From: Nautilia profundicola AmH
GTDB taxonomy: Bacteria > Campylobacterota > Campylobacteria > Campylobacterales > Nautiliaceae
Direction: 5' to 3'
Length of the DNA stretch: 64,000 bases
Assembly (NCBI RefSeq): GCF_000021725.1
Contig: NC_012115.1
Coordinates: forward strand, 204,501-268,500
Below the pieces are notes generated by a model. The model was not told the origin of the DNA. It saw only the letters and a program-made list of their open reading frames with translations, and searched no databases. Made by a program: the position numbers and the translations under genes. Positions 1 through 8,939 of this stretch are shown piece after piece. The stretch's first letter is position 1. Every line of letters begins with the position of its first letter.

Positions 1-15
1 GTTAAGCTTGGTTTT

Positions 16-1470
16 TTAAAACTTCTTCCAAAAATCCCTGCTTAAAAGAATAAGGACCGTAAAAAACTCAAGTCTTCCTATAATCATGCCTATTGCAAGA
101 ATGAGTTTTTGAGGCTGCGTAAAAAATGCAAAATTATCCACAGGCCCTACGTGTCCGAATCCGGGACCGATGTTTCCTACACAAGCTATTGAGGCACTGA
201 GGGATGTCAATGTATCATAGCCGTTGGCAAAAAGGTATAGGGCTATTGATGTAACCGTTAAAATATATAGGAATATAAAAGCGCTTACGTTGTTGATAAT
301 AGGCTGAGGTATAGTCTTTTTATCTACTTTTACAGAAATAATTGCATTTGGGAAAAGAATTTTTTTAATTTGATAGTTGAGGTTTTTAAACATAACAACA
401 AATCTTATTACTTTAATTCCACCGGCTGTACTTCCTGCGTTCCCTCCGACAAGCATAGCTATGAAAATTAAAGCTATTGCCGTTTGTCCCCACTGGGAAT
501 AATCTACAGTTGCAAATCCTGTGGTTGTAAGGATTGAGCTTATAGTAAAGAATCCATGAGTTAAAGCATAAAATAGCGAATCATTAGAATTAATATAATG
601 TACAAGACTTACACCTATTGCAAGTATAATAAAAATTAACGTATACCAAATTACTTCTTCACTTTTATATCCGCTGTAGTCTTTTTTTAAAAACTTAATG
701 TGGGCTATAAAGTTAATTCCTGATATAAACATAAAAAGTGTTGTAGTCCATAAAATCCATGGATTATTAGACCAGAATCCCAAAGATTCGCTTCTTGTTG
801 AAAACCCTCCTGTAGAAATAGTTGCGAATGCATGGTTTATAGCATCAAATATGCTCATTCCTTCAAATTTAAGCATAATTGCGTCGATAACGGTAATAGT
901 AAAATAAACACCCCAAAGCTTAAGAGCGGTATGTTTAATTTTCGGTGTTACTTTATCTGGCGTAATTCCGGTTGATTCTCCTTTAAAAAGTGCAAGAGAA
1001 CCTGTCGGGTTGATTAATGAAAGAAGACCCACTCCTAAAACGATTATTCCCATACCGCCTATCCAGTGCATGGTGCTTCTTAACATCAGTATATTTTTTG
1101 GAAGATCGGTTATATCCGAATAAATTGTCGCACCCGTCGTTGTAAAACCGCTTGCCGCTTCGAAAAAACCGTCAATGAATGTAACATTTGTTTCGAGCAT
1201 TAAAGGAATGGCACCAAGGACTCCCAACATTATCCATACAAGGTTTACGCTTAAAATGGCATCTTTTATTTTCATTTTCATATCGTGGTTTTTAAGCCAA
1301 AAAAGAATTAAAAAAAATATGGTTGTCGCAACTGCTGAATAAATAATAAAAGATGTAACGTTTTCTTTATATATTACTCCCGTAATTATCGGTATTAAAA
1401 AGAAAAACTCCGTCATCAATCCCACAAGTGAAAGGAATTTAAGTATGTTTTTTACAGTGCTTCTATCCAT
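16..1470 (-). CDS. trkH: Trk/Ktr-type potassium uptake protein TrkH
   Basis: Integral membrane K+ channel subunit of the Trk/Ktr/HKT superfamily, 484 residues, the usual TrkH length. About ten hydrophobic segments are visible. The repeated pore-loop signature appears as GFTTTGAT (near residue 108), STGGFST and LTTTGFAT, followed by the fourth, less typical GNIGPGFG near the C-terminus. It starts with ATG and overlaps the end of trkA by 19 nt, so the two are translationally coupled: TrkA is the cytoplasmic gating subunit and TrkH the pore. Known family role is low-affinity K+ uptake driven by the membrane gradient. Confidence 0.93.
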   Translation of the reverse strand: MDRSTVKNILKFLSLVGLMTEFFFLIPIITGVIYKENVTSFIIYSAVATTIFFLILFWLKNHDMKMKIKDAILSVNLVWIMLGVLGAIPLMLETNVTFIDGFFEAASGFTTTGATIYSDITDLPKNILMLRSTMHWIGGMGIIVLGVGLLSLINPTGSLALFKGESTGITPDKVTPKIKHTALKLWGVYFTITVIDAIMLKFEGMSIFDAINHAFATISTGGFSTRSESLGFWSNNPWILWTTTLFMFISGINFIAHIKFLKKDYSGYKSEEVIWYTLIFIILAIGVSLVHYINSNDSLFYALTHGFFTISSILTTTGFATVDYSQWGQTAIALIFIAMLVGGNAGSTAGGIKVIRFVVMFKNLNYQIKKILFPNAIISVKVDKKTIPQPIINNVSAFIFLYILTVTSIALYLFANGYDTLTSLSASIACVGNIGPGFGHVGPVDNFAFFTQPQKLILAIGMIIGRLEFFTVLILLSRDFWKKF

Positions 1471-2735
1471 TTTCTATTCCCTGAGAAATTAAATTCCAAA
1501 ACAATATCGTTTGGCTGCAATTCTGTTTTGTCTTTTAATTCTATTATTTGATCGTTTCTGACTATTATTGTTTTTGAATTTTCTTTCGGCGGAGAAACTT
1601 TTTTAGGTTGAAAGATCTGTTTTATAAAAATTTTTCCTTTGGCTCCTAAGAAAAATCTTTCATATATAAGCAATCTTGAATCTATTTCTTCAAGAATTTC
1701 ATAATATGCCGCAATTTTAGGTCCTCTGATAGTGGAAAGTTTTAATGAGTGCATTAGAGAATAGTAGTTTAGGTTGTTGTTTATTGTGATTATTTTTTTA
1801 ATCCCGAGTTTTTTTGCCTGAAGCGATTTTATAATGTTGCTTTCGTCTTTAAGTGAAGCTGCGATTGCAATATCTGAATAGTGTAAACCTTCGTTTATTA
1901 TCATTTCTTCATCTTCGTATGAAGAGTTTATAACCATAGCGTCTTCACCTAAGAGTTCTGCTGCTTTTGTTGCTTGTTCTTCATCTTTTTCGAGCAGCTT
2001 TACGTTTAGGTTGAATGATATGAGTATTTTAGCTATTTCGATTCCTAAAGGGTTTGCTCCGTAAATAAGTACATTTTGAATATGTTCGGGAGAAACTGTG
2101 TCTAATTTATTAATAATTTCTTTTAGTTTTTCTTTTTCACCGAAAATATAAAGAAGATCGTCTTCTTCTATAAAATCATCTTCGTTTAAAAAAATAAAAT
2201 CTTCTCCCCTCTGCGCACCTATTACAATAACGTTTTCAGAATTAATAGCTGATACTTTGTCAATTTCAGGATTTTTTACGTTTAGAGAAACTAAAATAAA
2301 ATCGTTAAACGGAAATTCTTTAATGTTGTTTGCTTTTGGAAACTCTATAAGTTTCGCAACAGCAGTAGCAGATAATTTATATGGAAAAATGAGCCTATTA
2401 ATATTTAATTTCTGGAAATTAGTGGAAATATATGAAGTGTTTGTAAGTCTGACTATGGTGTTTTCTATATCAAGTATGTTTTCAGTGACTATAGTTGAGA
2501 TTAGATTGATTTCATCATTATTGGTTACTGCAATAAAAAAATCGAATTTTTCTTCAAGACCCATATAGGCTCTTGAATCTCTAAGATCCGCACATATTGT
2601 TAAAACGTCTAATGTTTCTTTTAACATTTCAAGCGCTTTTTCATTTTTATCTATTATAACTACGTTGTGTTTATTGGATAGCGCTTTTGCTATATTATAG
2701 CCGACTTTTCCGGCACCAGCGATTAAAATATTCAT
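1452..2735 (-). CDS. trkA: Trk system potassium regulatory subunit TrkA
   Basis: Cytoplasmic NAD-binding regulator of TrkH. The start chosen is the ATG giving MNILIAGAGKVGYNIAKAL, because this is where the Rossmann fold (GAGKVG) begins and an AAAAGG Shine-Dalgarno lies about 7 nt upstream; the reading frame stays open 66 nt further upstream but that extension looks non-coding. Two RCK modules are seen: residues about 1-215 (RCK_N plus RCK_C) and about 220-427, the second Rossmann motif being YGANPLG. The arrangement matches the double-RCK TrkA of proteobacteria. It ends inside the start of trkH. Confidence 0.9.
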   Translation of the reverse strand: MNILIAGAGKVGYNIAKALSNKHNVVIIDKNEKALEMLKETLDVLTICADLRDSRAYMGLEEKFDFFIAVTNNDEINLISTIVTENILDIENTIVRLTNTSYISTNFQKLNINRLIFPYKLSATAVAKLIEFPKANNIKEFPFNDFILVSLNVKNPEIDKVSAINSENVIVIGAQRGEDFIFLNEDDFIEEDDLLYIFGEKEKLKEIINKLDTVSPEHIQNVLIYGANPLGIEIAKILISFNLNVKLLEKDEEQATKAAELLGEDAMVINSSYEDEEMIINEGLHYSDIAIAASLKDESNIIKSLQAKKLGIKKIITINNNLNYYSLMHSLKLSTIRGPKIAAYYEILEEIDSRLLIYERFFLGAKGKIFIKQIFQPKKVSPPKENSKTIIVRNDQIIELKDKTELQPNDIVLEFNFSGNRKWIEAL

Positions 2736-2837
2736 ATGCAACCTTTTATGTTTTTGCATCCGAATCATTATTATACATCTTTTTATTACTAAAAGTAACA
2801 TTTATAAGAAAAAGTTACAAATAAAATAAATTGAAAT

Positions 2838-2853
2838 AATTTCGGACGAAATT
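2838..2853. promoter_or_regulatory. Perfect palindrome upstream of porG, possible operator
   Basis: AATTTCG and CGAAATT form a perfect 7-bp inverted repeat with a 2-nt centre. It lies about 63 nt before the porG start, just upstream of an AT-rich TATATT-like -10 candidate, and in the divergent trkA/por promoter region. A further half site ATTTCG occurs about 30 nt downstream. A dimeric repressor or activator site is an inference; the regulator is unknown. Confidence 0.35.
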
Positions 2854-2915
2854 TATGCTATATTAATATTACTTTAAGTAAAATTTCGATAAAATATGAC
2901 AAAAAAAGGATAAAT

Positions 2916-3473
2916 ATGTTACAAATTAGATGGCACTCTCGCGCAGGACAAGGGGCAGTAACAGGTGCTAAAGCACTTGCTGATGTTATGGCAAGAACTG
3001 GAAAGTTCGTTCAAGCTTATTCGGTTTACGGTGCAGAAAAAAGAGGGGCACCTATGACAGCATATGATAAGATTGCTGATGAGCCTATTTTAGATCACTC
3101 TAAATGGATGAGTCCGGATTATGTATTGGTAATCGACCCTTCTTTAGTGTATCAGGAAGAAATAGTTGATAACACAACTGAAGACACTATATTTATAGTT
3201 ACTACACATTTACCAAAAGATGAGCTTGTAAAAATTGCAAAACATCTTGACGGGAAAAAATTATACGTTATTGACGCAATTAAAATTTCTCAAGAGGAAA
3301 TCGGAAGAGCAATTCCAAATACACCAATGCTTGGAGCATTTATAAAAGTTTCACAAATATTACCTTTTGAAGATTTCTTAGTTTCAATCGAAGATATTCT
3401 TTCAAAATTCCCGCAAAAAATTATTGACGGTAACTTAAGAGCTATTAAAAGAGCTTACGAAGAAGTAAATTAA
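2916..3473 (+). CDS. porG: Pyruvate:ferredoxin oxidoreductase (pyruvate synthase), gamma subunit
   Basis: Gamma subunit of the four-subunit 2-oxoacid:acceptor oxidoreductase, 185 residues, the normal size. The N-terminal RWHSRAGQGAVTGAKALA stretch is the family signature, and SVYGAEKRGAPMTAY the second conserved block. It is first in a tight porG-porD-porA-porB operon (gaps of about 10 nt), the same order as in Helicobacter and Campylobacter. In autotrophic Nautiliales the complex is expected to run as pyruvate synthase, carboxylating acetyl-CoA with reduced ferredoxin for the reductive TCA cycle. SD AAAAAGGA precedes the ATG. Confidence 0.93.
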   Translation: MLQIRWHSRAGQGAVTGAKALADVMARTGKFVQAYSVYGAEKRGAPMTAYDKIADEPILDHSKWMSPDYVLVIDPSLVYQEEIVDNTTEDTIFIVTTHLPKDELVKIAKHLDGKKLYVIDAIKISQEEIGRAIPNTPMLGAFIKVSQILPFEDFLVSIEDILSKFPQKIIDGNLRAIKRAYEEVN

Positions 3474-3482
3474 GGAGAAATT

Positions 3483-3887
3483 ATGGCAACACCTAAAGAA
3501 ATGTTAACGACTTGGGATAAAATTCAATTTGGTGCGGTTTTACCATCATTTGAAGATCCGGAAGCAAAAAAAAGAAGTAAATTCCATTCATATAACTATA
3601 AAGTTGCGGATTGGAGAGTTGAAAAACCTGTTTATAATAGAGAATTGTGTATTGACTGTGATTTTTGTTGGGTTGCATGTCCTGATAGCTGCTTTGAAGT
3701 AGAAGAAGTAGTAAATAAAAGAGGTAAAAAGCAGGCTAAAATTGTGGGAATAAATTATAATTTATGTAAAGGATGCGGTGTATGCGTGGAAGTATGTCCT
3801 ACACCGATTAAATCTTTATTAATGTTCCCAGAACAAATTGATAATGAAGAGGCTTTAAATCAGTGGCCTAAAAAAGAAGATAAATAA
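3483..3887 (+). CDS. porD: Pyruvate:ferredoxin oxidoreductase, delta (ferredoxin-like) subunit
   Basis: Small 2x[4Fe-4S] electron-transfer subunit, 134 residues. Two clusters of cysteines are visible: CIDCDFCWVACPDSC (about residues 57-71) and CKGCGVCVEVCP (about 97-108), the classic CxxCxxCxxxCP pattern of bacterial ferredoxin domains. The N-terminal 50-residue extension is typical of epsilonproteobacterial PorD. It passes electrons between ferredoxin or flavodoxin and the TPP site in PorA/PorB. SD AAGGAG lies just upstream. Confidence 0.93.
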   Translation: MATPKEMLTTWDKIQFGAVLPSFEDPEAKKRSKFHSYNYKVADWRVEKPVYNRELCIDCDFCWVACPDSCFEVEEVVNKRGKKQAKIVGINYNLCKGCGVCVEVCPTPIKSLLMFPEQIDNEEALNQWPKKEDK

Positions 3888-3898
3888 AAGGATTAATA

Positions 3899-5116
3899 AT
3901 GGCACAAAAATATGAATTAAAATCAAAGGAAGTATGGGACGGAAATATGGCGGCGGCTCACGCCTTAAGACAAGCTGAGGTTGACGTTGTTGCTGCTTAT
4001 CCTATTACGCCATCAACTCCTATCGTTCAAAACTATTCTCAATTTTTAGCTGACGGATATGTGGACGGTGAATTTGTAATGGTTGAATCAGAACACTCTG
4101 CAATGAGTGCGTGTGTTGGTGCTGCTGCTGCTGGTGGTAGAGTTGCAACTGCGACTTCTTCTCAGGGTTATGCACTAATGGTAGAGGTTTTATATCAGGC
4201 AAGCGGTATGAGACTTCCTATTGTTATGACTGTAGTAAACAGAGCGTTAGCGTCTCCTCTTAACATTCACGGTGATCATAGTGATTTATACTTAGGAAGA
4301 GATGCGGGATGGATACATCTAATCGCAAACAATCCTCAAGAAGCGTACGATATGACACTTTGCGCATTCAAAATTGCTGAAGACGAAAGAGTTAGACTTC
4401 CTGTAACAACTAACCAGGACGGATTTTTAGTTTCACATACTGCGCAGGTTGTTGAACCTCTTCAAGATGAAGATGCACAAAAATTTATCGGGGAATATAA
4501 AGCGTTAAACCCAATGCTTGACACTAAAAATCCTGTAACTTACGGTGCACAGACAGAAGAAGAGTGGCATTTCGAACATAAAGCTAATCAGCATAAAGCA
4601 TTAATGGATTCATTCCCTGTAATTGAAGAAGTTTTCGCTGAATTTGAAAAGGTAAGCGGAAGAAAATACAACCTTGTTGAAGATTATAGACTTGATGATG
4701 CTGATATCGCATTGGTTATTATGGGTAGTGGATATGAAACTGCAATGCTTGCTGTTGACGAAGCAAGAAAAGAAGGTATTAAAGTCGGTTTACTTATGCC
4801 AAGAGTATTCAGACCGTTCCCTTATAATGAAATAGCTAAAAAACTTGCAAACGTTAAAGCTGTTGCAGCGCTTGACAGAAGTGCTCCTATGGGTACTACA
4901 GGTGCGCTGTATAATGAAGTTGCAGGTGCACTTGCGGCTAACGGACAAAGTGCAATCATGACAAACTATATTTATGGTTTAGGTGGAAGAGATACAACTG
5001 TTGAGCATTTCTTAGAAGTTATTAAAGAAACAAACAAAAACGCAGAAGCTGGAAAAAGAGTAACTGACTTACAAGGTTTTGTAAACCTTAGAGGTCCTAA
5101 GTTATCATTTAATTAA
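3899..5116 (+). CDS. porA: Pyruvate:ferredoxin oxidoreductase, alpha subunit
   Basis: Alpha subunit, 405 residues, carrying the pyrimidine-binding half of the TPP site. The N-terminal block AYPITPSTPIVQ and the MVESEHSAMSACVGAAAAGGR block are the signature of domain I of 2-oxoacid oxidoreductases; the C-terminal third (VIMGSGYETAM, GLLMPRVFRPFP) is the domain II/transketolase C-like part. Third gene of the operon, 11 nt after porD. Codon use resembles the rest of the operon, with little sign of transfer. Confidence 0.94.
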   Translation: MAQKYELKSKEVWDGNMAAAHALRQAEVDVVAAYPITPSTPIVQNYSQFLADGYVDGEFVMVESEHSAMSACVGAAAAGGRVATATSSQGYALMVEVLYQASGMRLPIVMTVVNRALASPLNIHGDHSDLYLGRDAGWIHLIANNPQEAYDMTLCAFKIAEDERVRLPVTTNQDGFLVSHTAQVVEPLQDEDAQKFIGEYKALNPMLDTKNPVTYGAQTEEEWHFEHKANQHKALMDSFPVIEEVFAEFEKVSGRKYNLVEDYRLDDADIALVIMGSGYETAMLAVDEARKEGIKVGLLMPRVFRPFPYNEIAKKLANVKAVAALDRSAPMGTTGALYNEVAGALAANGQSAIMTNYIYGLGGRDTTVEHFLEVIKETNKNAEAGKRVTDLQGFVNLRGPKLSFN

Positions 5117-5126
5117 GGAGTTTTTT

Positions 5127-6080
5127 ATGAAAAATATAGGTAATTTAAAAGAATTCGCATGTACTCCTGATAGATTTCAAGGTGGTCATAGATTATGTCC
5201 GGGATGTGCTCATAGTATGATAGTTAGAGAAGTAGTAAACGCTACTGATGATGATTTAGTTATATCAACTGCTACAGGGTGTCTTGAAGTGTGTACTTCA
5301 ATTTATCCATATACATCATGGGACGTTTCTTGGATTCATATCGGATTTGAAAACGCAGCAGCTGCTATTGCGGGTGCGGAAGCAATGTACAGTGCTCTTA
5401 GCAGAAAAGATAAACTTTATAATGATGATAGAAAAGTAAAATTCGTTGCATTCGGTGGTGACGGTGGTACTTATGATATCGGATTCCAATCACTCAGCGG
5501 TGCGGTTGAGAGAGGACATGATTTTCTTTATGTTTGTCTTGACAATGAAAACTACGCAAACACAGGTGGACAGAGAAGTAGTGCGACTCCAATAGGTGCG
5601 CATACATCTACAACACCAAGAGGTAGAGTAAGTTATGGTGAAAAACAAAAGAAAAAAGATTTAACTATGATTATGGCTGCTCACGGTTGTCCTTACGTTG
5701 CAACTGCTATTCCTGGTACAAAACACTGGAAAGATTTGGCAACTAAAGCGGCTAAAGCTATATCAACAGTAGGTCCTACATTTATTAACGCACTTAGCCC
5801 ATGTACGACTGAGTGGAAATTTAAACCTGAAGAAACTGTAGAAATTGCTGATCTTGCAGTTGAAACATGTGCGTTTCCTCTATATGAGATTGAAGATGGA
5901 CACAAACTTACAATTACATACAGACCTAAAAACAAAATTCCAATTGAAGAATATCTTGGAAGACAAGGAAGATTTAGTCATTTATTTAAACCAGAAAATA
6001 AATGGATTATTGAAGAGTGGCAAAAAAATGTGGATGCTTATTGGGAGTATCTACAAAGAAGAGAAGAAGCGGGAGTTTAA
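5127..6080 (+). CDS. porB: Pyruvate:ferredoxin oxidoreductase, beta subunit
   Basis: Beta subunit, 317 residues, which binds the diphosphate and Mg2+ of TPP and the proximal [4Fe-4S] cluster. The TPP motif begins FGGDGGTYDIG near residue 112 and runs on to the asparagine-rich LDNENYANTGGQ. Cysteines CPGCAH near residue 25, TGCLEVCT near residue 52 and a later one (SPCTTEW) provide cluster ligands. Last gene of the por operon; a weak GGAG/CTCC hairpin followed by T-rich DNA comes directly after the stop. Confidence 0.94.
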   Translation: MKNIGNLKEFACTPDRFQGGHRLCPGCAHSMIVREVVNATDDDLVISTATGCLEVCTSIYPYTSWDVSWIHIGFENAAAAIAGAEAMYSALSRKDKLYNDDRKVKFVAFGGDGGTYDIGFQSLSGAVERGHDFLYVCLDNENYANTGGQRSSATPIGAHTSTTPRGRVSYGEKQKKKDLTMIMAAHGCPYVATAIPGTKHWKDLATKAAKAISTVGPTFINALSPCTTEWKFKPEETVEIADLAVETCAFPLYEIEDGHKLTITYRPKNKIPIEEYLGRQGRFSHLFKPENKWIIEEWQKNVDAYWEYLQRREEAGV

Positions 6081-6109
6081 TCTCCTTTTGCTTTTCTTTT
6101 AATGTAGAT

Positions 6110-6121
6110 GGTGTCTGGCAC
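6110..6121 (-). repeat. Dispersed intergenic palindrome, copy 1 (GTGCCAGACAC on minus)
   Basis: GTGTCTGGCAC on the plus strand, fitting the imperfect palindrome GTGNCNGNCAC that recurs at 14441, 40021, 40073, 43886 and 51073. It lies between porB and the ClC gene. No gene or promoter element explains it. Confidence 0.6.
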
Positions 6122-6199
6122 GTTTGTTATATTTCGGTTATTCAGCAGAATTTATTATTAAATTAATTTATGTTTGTTTACTTTTTTGCATTTTCGTTT

Positions 6200-6205
6200 T
6201 ATAAT
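6200..6205 (+). promoter_or_regulatory. Candidate -10 element of the ClC gene
   Basis: TATAAT preceded by a T-rich stretch. Only 7 nt separate it from the ATG at 6213, so a start point at the usual distance would coincide with the first codon, giving a leaderless or nearly leaderless mRNA. No -35 box is recognisable, as is usual in Campylobacterota. Confidence 0.4.
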
Positions 6206-6212
6206 AAATTAA

Positions 6213-7934
6213 ATGCAAATTAAAGGACAAACAATTAAAAAAGATTATGCATTAATATTGGATACATTTATTATTGGAATTATAGGATCTGTTTGTGCAC
6301 AGATATTTATTGTACTATTGCATTTTATAAGTAAATTCTCTCTTGAATATTTAGTTGGATATCTTCCTCAGGATACGTTAAAACTTCTTGAAAGTTATCA
6401 GCACAGCGGTGAATTTAATAATTTGATGTTGATAGCTGTAATAGTAAGTGGAGGGCTCATAAGTGGATTTTTGGTTTATACGTTTGCACCGGAAGCCGAA
6501 GGACATGGAACCGATACGGTAATTCGTGCGTTTCACAGACAGGGAGGATATATAAGGTGGATTGTTGTTCCTGTAAAAATTTTAGCATCCGCAATAACAA
6601 TCGGTACTGGAGGAAGTGCCGGGCGTGAAGGACCTACTGCGTTATTTAGTGCAGGTGTGGGGTCATGGTATTCCGATTTAAGAAAAGTTGGATGGAAAAG
6701 AAGGCAGATATATGTGTTAATAGGAATGGCCAGTGGACTTAGTGCGGTATTTAAAGCACCCCTTGGTACGTCTATTTTTGCAATTGAAGTTTTATATGCT
6801 GATAACGAATTTGAAACAAGAGAACTTATATATCTGCTTTTCGGTCCTTTAATTGCATATATGATTACAGGGTTTTTATTTGGATGGGAACCTATATTTT
6901 ATGTACCTGAAATAAATATTACAGACCTTAAAACATATCTTGAGATTGTATTTTTGGGAATTATGAGCGGTATGATTGCTCTTGTGCTTCCGAATATTTT
7001 TTACGGTATTAGGGATTTTTTCAGGTCACTACCCGTAAAACCGCATTTCAAACCTGCAATAGGTGCTTTTGTCGTAGGGATTATAGCGATTTATTTTCCT
7101 GAAGTTTTGGGAGGTGGATACGGGTTTATACAAGAAAGTATAAACGGTAATATGATAGGGATGTTTGTTATATTTTTAATGATTGCAAAAATTTTTGCAT
7201 TTTCTTTTACGGTTGGAAGTGGGGGCAGCGGCGGGGTTTTTGCTCCTTCACTTTTTATAGGTGCAATGCTTGGGGCGTTTTTAGGTTCGTCCTTACACGC
7301 TCCTGTGGCGGCTTTTGTGGTTATTGCAATGGCGGCGGTATTTGGTGCCGCTGCGAGAACACCTCTTGCGACTATCGTAATGGTTGTGGAAATGACTGGA
7401 GGTTACTCTTTATTGGCTCCTACCACTCTTGGTGTGTTAAGCGCTTACATTGTTCATAACATATTAGTAAGGGTGATTAAACCTAAATATATTTCTCTTT
7501 ACGAGGCACAGCTGTTAAATAAAGAGTATTCGATTTCATATCAGATGGATAGGGTTAGGGATATATTGATATGTCATTCTAAGATTTTGAATTTAAAAAA
7601 AGCCGTTATACAAAGGGACGATATTATAGCGCTGCTTGAAAACGGTGAAGCTGTTGAAATTGGAGAAAATAAATATGTGTTTTTCGGAACGTTTACAAAA
7701 GAAGTAAAACTAAGTGATGGGGAGATGTTTAAAAAATACAGGGGCGCTGAAATTTTATATGTATTCAGAAACGGAAGATGGCTTCATAATTCCGTAATTA
7801 CTTCTATAAAAGAAGGTGATGAAGTGCTTTTAATTGCAAAAAAAGAAGTGATTGATATTATTAAAAACGAATTTGTTCCAATTTCCCAAACATTCGCAAA
7901 ATTAAGAATTCAGGAAGAAAGTATAAATAATTAA
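6213..7934 (+). CDS. ClC-family voltage-gated chloride channel/antiporter
   Basis: Integral membrane chloride transporter, 573 residues. Family motifs seen: GSAGREGPTA (containing the gating glutamate, about residue 140), GSGGSGGVFAPSLFIGAMLG (about 335) and the hydrophobic helices around them. The last roughly 130 residues are soluble and end in a TrkA_C-like module (EILYVFRNGRW, EGDEVLLIAKKE) rather than CBS domains. The start has no Shine-Dalgarno and lies 7 nt after a TATAAT box. The 3' end overlaps convergent corA by 4 nt. Direction of transport (H+ exchange or channel) cannot be told from sequence. Confidence 0.88.
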   Translation: MQIKGQTIKKDYALILDTFIIGIIGSVCAQIFIVLLHFISKFSLEYLVGYLPQDTLKLLESYQHSGEFNNLMLIAVIVSGGLISGFLVYTFAPEAEGHGTDTVIRAFHRQGGYIRWIVVPVKILASAITIGTGGSAGREGPTALFSAGVGSWYSDLRKVGWKRRQIYVLIGMASGLSAVFKAPLGTSIFAIEVLYADNEFETRELIYLLFGPLIAYMITGFLFGWEPIFYVPEINITDLKTYLEIVFLGIMSGMIALVLPNIFYGIRDFFRSLPVKPHFKPAIGAFVVGIIAIYFPEVLGGGYGFIQESINGNMIGMFVIFLMIAKIFAFSFTVGSGGSGGVFAPSLFIGAMLGAFLGSSLHAPVAAFVVIAMAAVFGAAARTPLATIVMVVEMTGGYSLLAPTTLGVLSAYIVHNILVRVIKPKYISLYEAQLLNKEYSISYQMDRVRDILICHSKILNLKKAVIQRDDIIALLENGEAVEIGENKYVFFGTFTKEVKLSDGEMFKKYRGAEILYVFRNGRWLHNSVITSIKEGDEVLLIAKKEVIDIIKNEFVPISQTFAKLRIQEESINN

Positions 7935-8863
7935 ATCCACTTTTTCTTTTTAAGCCACCAGTAGATGCTTCCTGCAATTGTAAGGTTTATAATCCATGTC
8001 ATTAAATAGCCGTATTTCCAGTGAAGTTCAGGCATATATTCAAAGTTCATACCGTAGTTTCCAACGACGAATGTTAACGGTAAGAAAATAAGTGAGATTG
8101 CCGCAAGGCGCTGCATTGCTTTATTCATTTTGGTTGAAAGAATACCCATATGAAGGTTTAGGAGGTATCCTGTTCTGTCAAGCAATGTTTTGGATTCGTT
8201 GATTAAGTATTTAAGGTGTTCGTTTAAGTCAATGAATTCGTATTTTAGGTTTTCCTTTACTTCATTATCGAATCTGTGATACATTCTGTTAAGTACGTCT
8301 TTTTCGTGGATTGAGACTTTTGTAATTCTGTTGAGTGTACGTCTGGCATAGTAGATGTCTTTTTGGAGTTCGTCTTCTTCAATGTCTTCGTGAAAAATGG
8401 AATCTTCCAAATTTTCCAAAGCTTCATCGATAACATCTATAATTAATATAGTGTTATCTATTAAAATATCCGCTATTTGATATAAAAGATATTCGAAATT
8501 TTTATATTTATGGCGTCTTTTTGCGAACTTTTTTGCAAGTTCGACAATAATATCTCTTTCTTCCGCCAAAATAAAGAGTTTGTTTTCTGTAATAATAAAT
8601 ACTACGTTAGAGTCATCATATAAAAGGTTTTCTTCTTCATCAAATTTAATGTATTTTAATACTAAAAATTTAAATTCATCAGCTTCTTCGTAGGTAATGG
8701 ACTGATCTTCGCTTTGAATGTCTTCAATGAAACTTTCAGGAAAAGAATGTTTTTTTAGCCAATTTATGATATCTTTATTATTAACAGTAGAAAAAATAAT
8801 CTGTTTGTCATTGTTGATGTTTATTTTTTCAGTCTGTTGGAGTTTGTCTGTAAAGATAAACAT
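7931..8863 (-). CDS. corA: Magnesium/cobalt transporter CorA
   Basis: CorA-type divalent cation channel, 310 residues. The long N-terminal cytoplasmic alpha/beta domain and helical stalk occupy residues 1-245. The pore signature YGMNFEYMPEL follows the first membrane helix and is followed by a second helix and a basic KKKKW tail, as in all CorA proteins. A very strong SD (AGGAGGT) precedes the ATG, but it is placed in a hairpin: see the leader element at 8864-8933. Convergent with the ClC gene. Confidence 0.92.
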   Translation of the reverse strand: MFIFTDKLQQTEKININNDKQIIFSTVNNKDIINWLKKHSFPESFIEDIQSEDQSITYEEADEFKFLVLKYIKFDEEENLLYDDSNVVFIITENKLFILAEERDIIVELAKKFAKRRHKYKNFEYLLYQIADILIDNTILIIDVIDEALENLEDSIFHEDIEEDELQKDIYYARRTLNRITKVSIHEKDVLNRMYHRFDNEVKENLKYEFIDLNEHLKYLINESKTLLDRTGYLLNLHMGILSTKMNKAMQRLAAISLIFLPLTFVVGNYGMNFEYMPELHWKYGYLMTWIINLTIAGSIYWWLKKKKWI

Positions 8864-8933
8864 AACTCACCTCCTATTGGAGGTTGCAGAGGAGATATAA
8901 TTTTTGCTTATATCGCCTCTACAACCTAATTTC
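8864..8933 (-). promoter_or_regulatory. Structured corA leader with mutually exclusive hairpins (candidate cis-regulatory RNA)
   Basis: Read on the corA strand, positions 8927-8908 and 8900-8881 form a 20-bp stem (18 Watson-Crick pairs, one G-U, one mismatch) around the 7-nt loop GCAAAAA. Directly after it, ACCTCC (8884-8879) can pair with GGAGGT (8874-8869), which is the corA SD, around the tetraloop AATA. The first four bases of ACCTCC are the last bases of the long stem, so the two structures compete: long stem formed frees the SD, long stem open allows the SD to be hidden. A TATAAT -10 at 8945-8940 would start the transcript at about 8933, immediately before the stem. Function as a riboswitch or thermosensor is inference. 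Confidence 0.55.
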
Positions 8934-8939
8934 TTTGTA

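Noticed and set aside
8881-8927. Hairpin at corA as an ordinary terminator
   Set aside because: It lies upstream of corA between two divergent starts, so no gene ends there, and there is no T-run on the corA strand after the stem; the SD follows instead.
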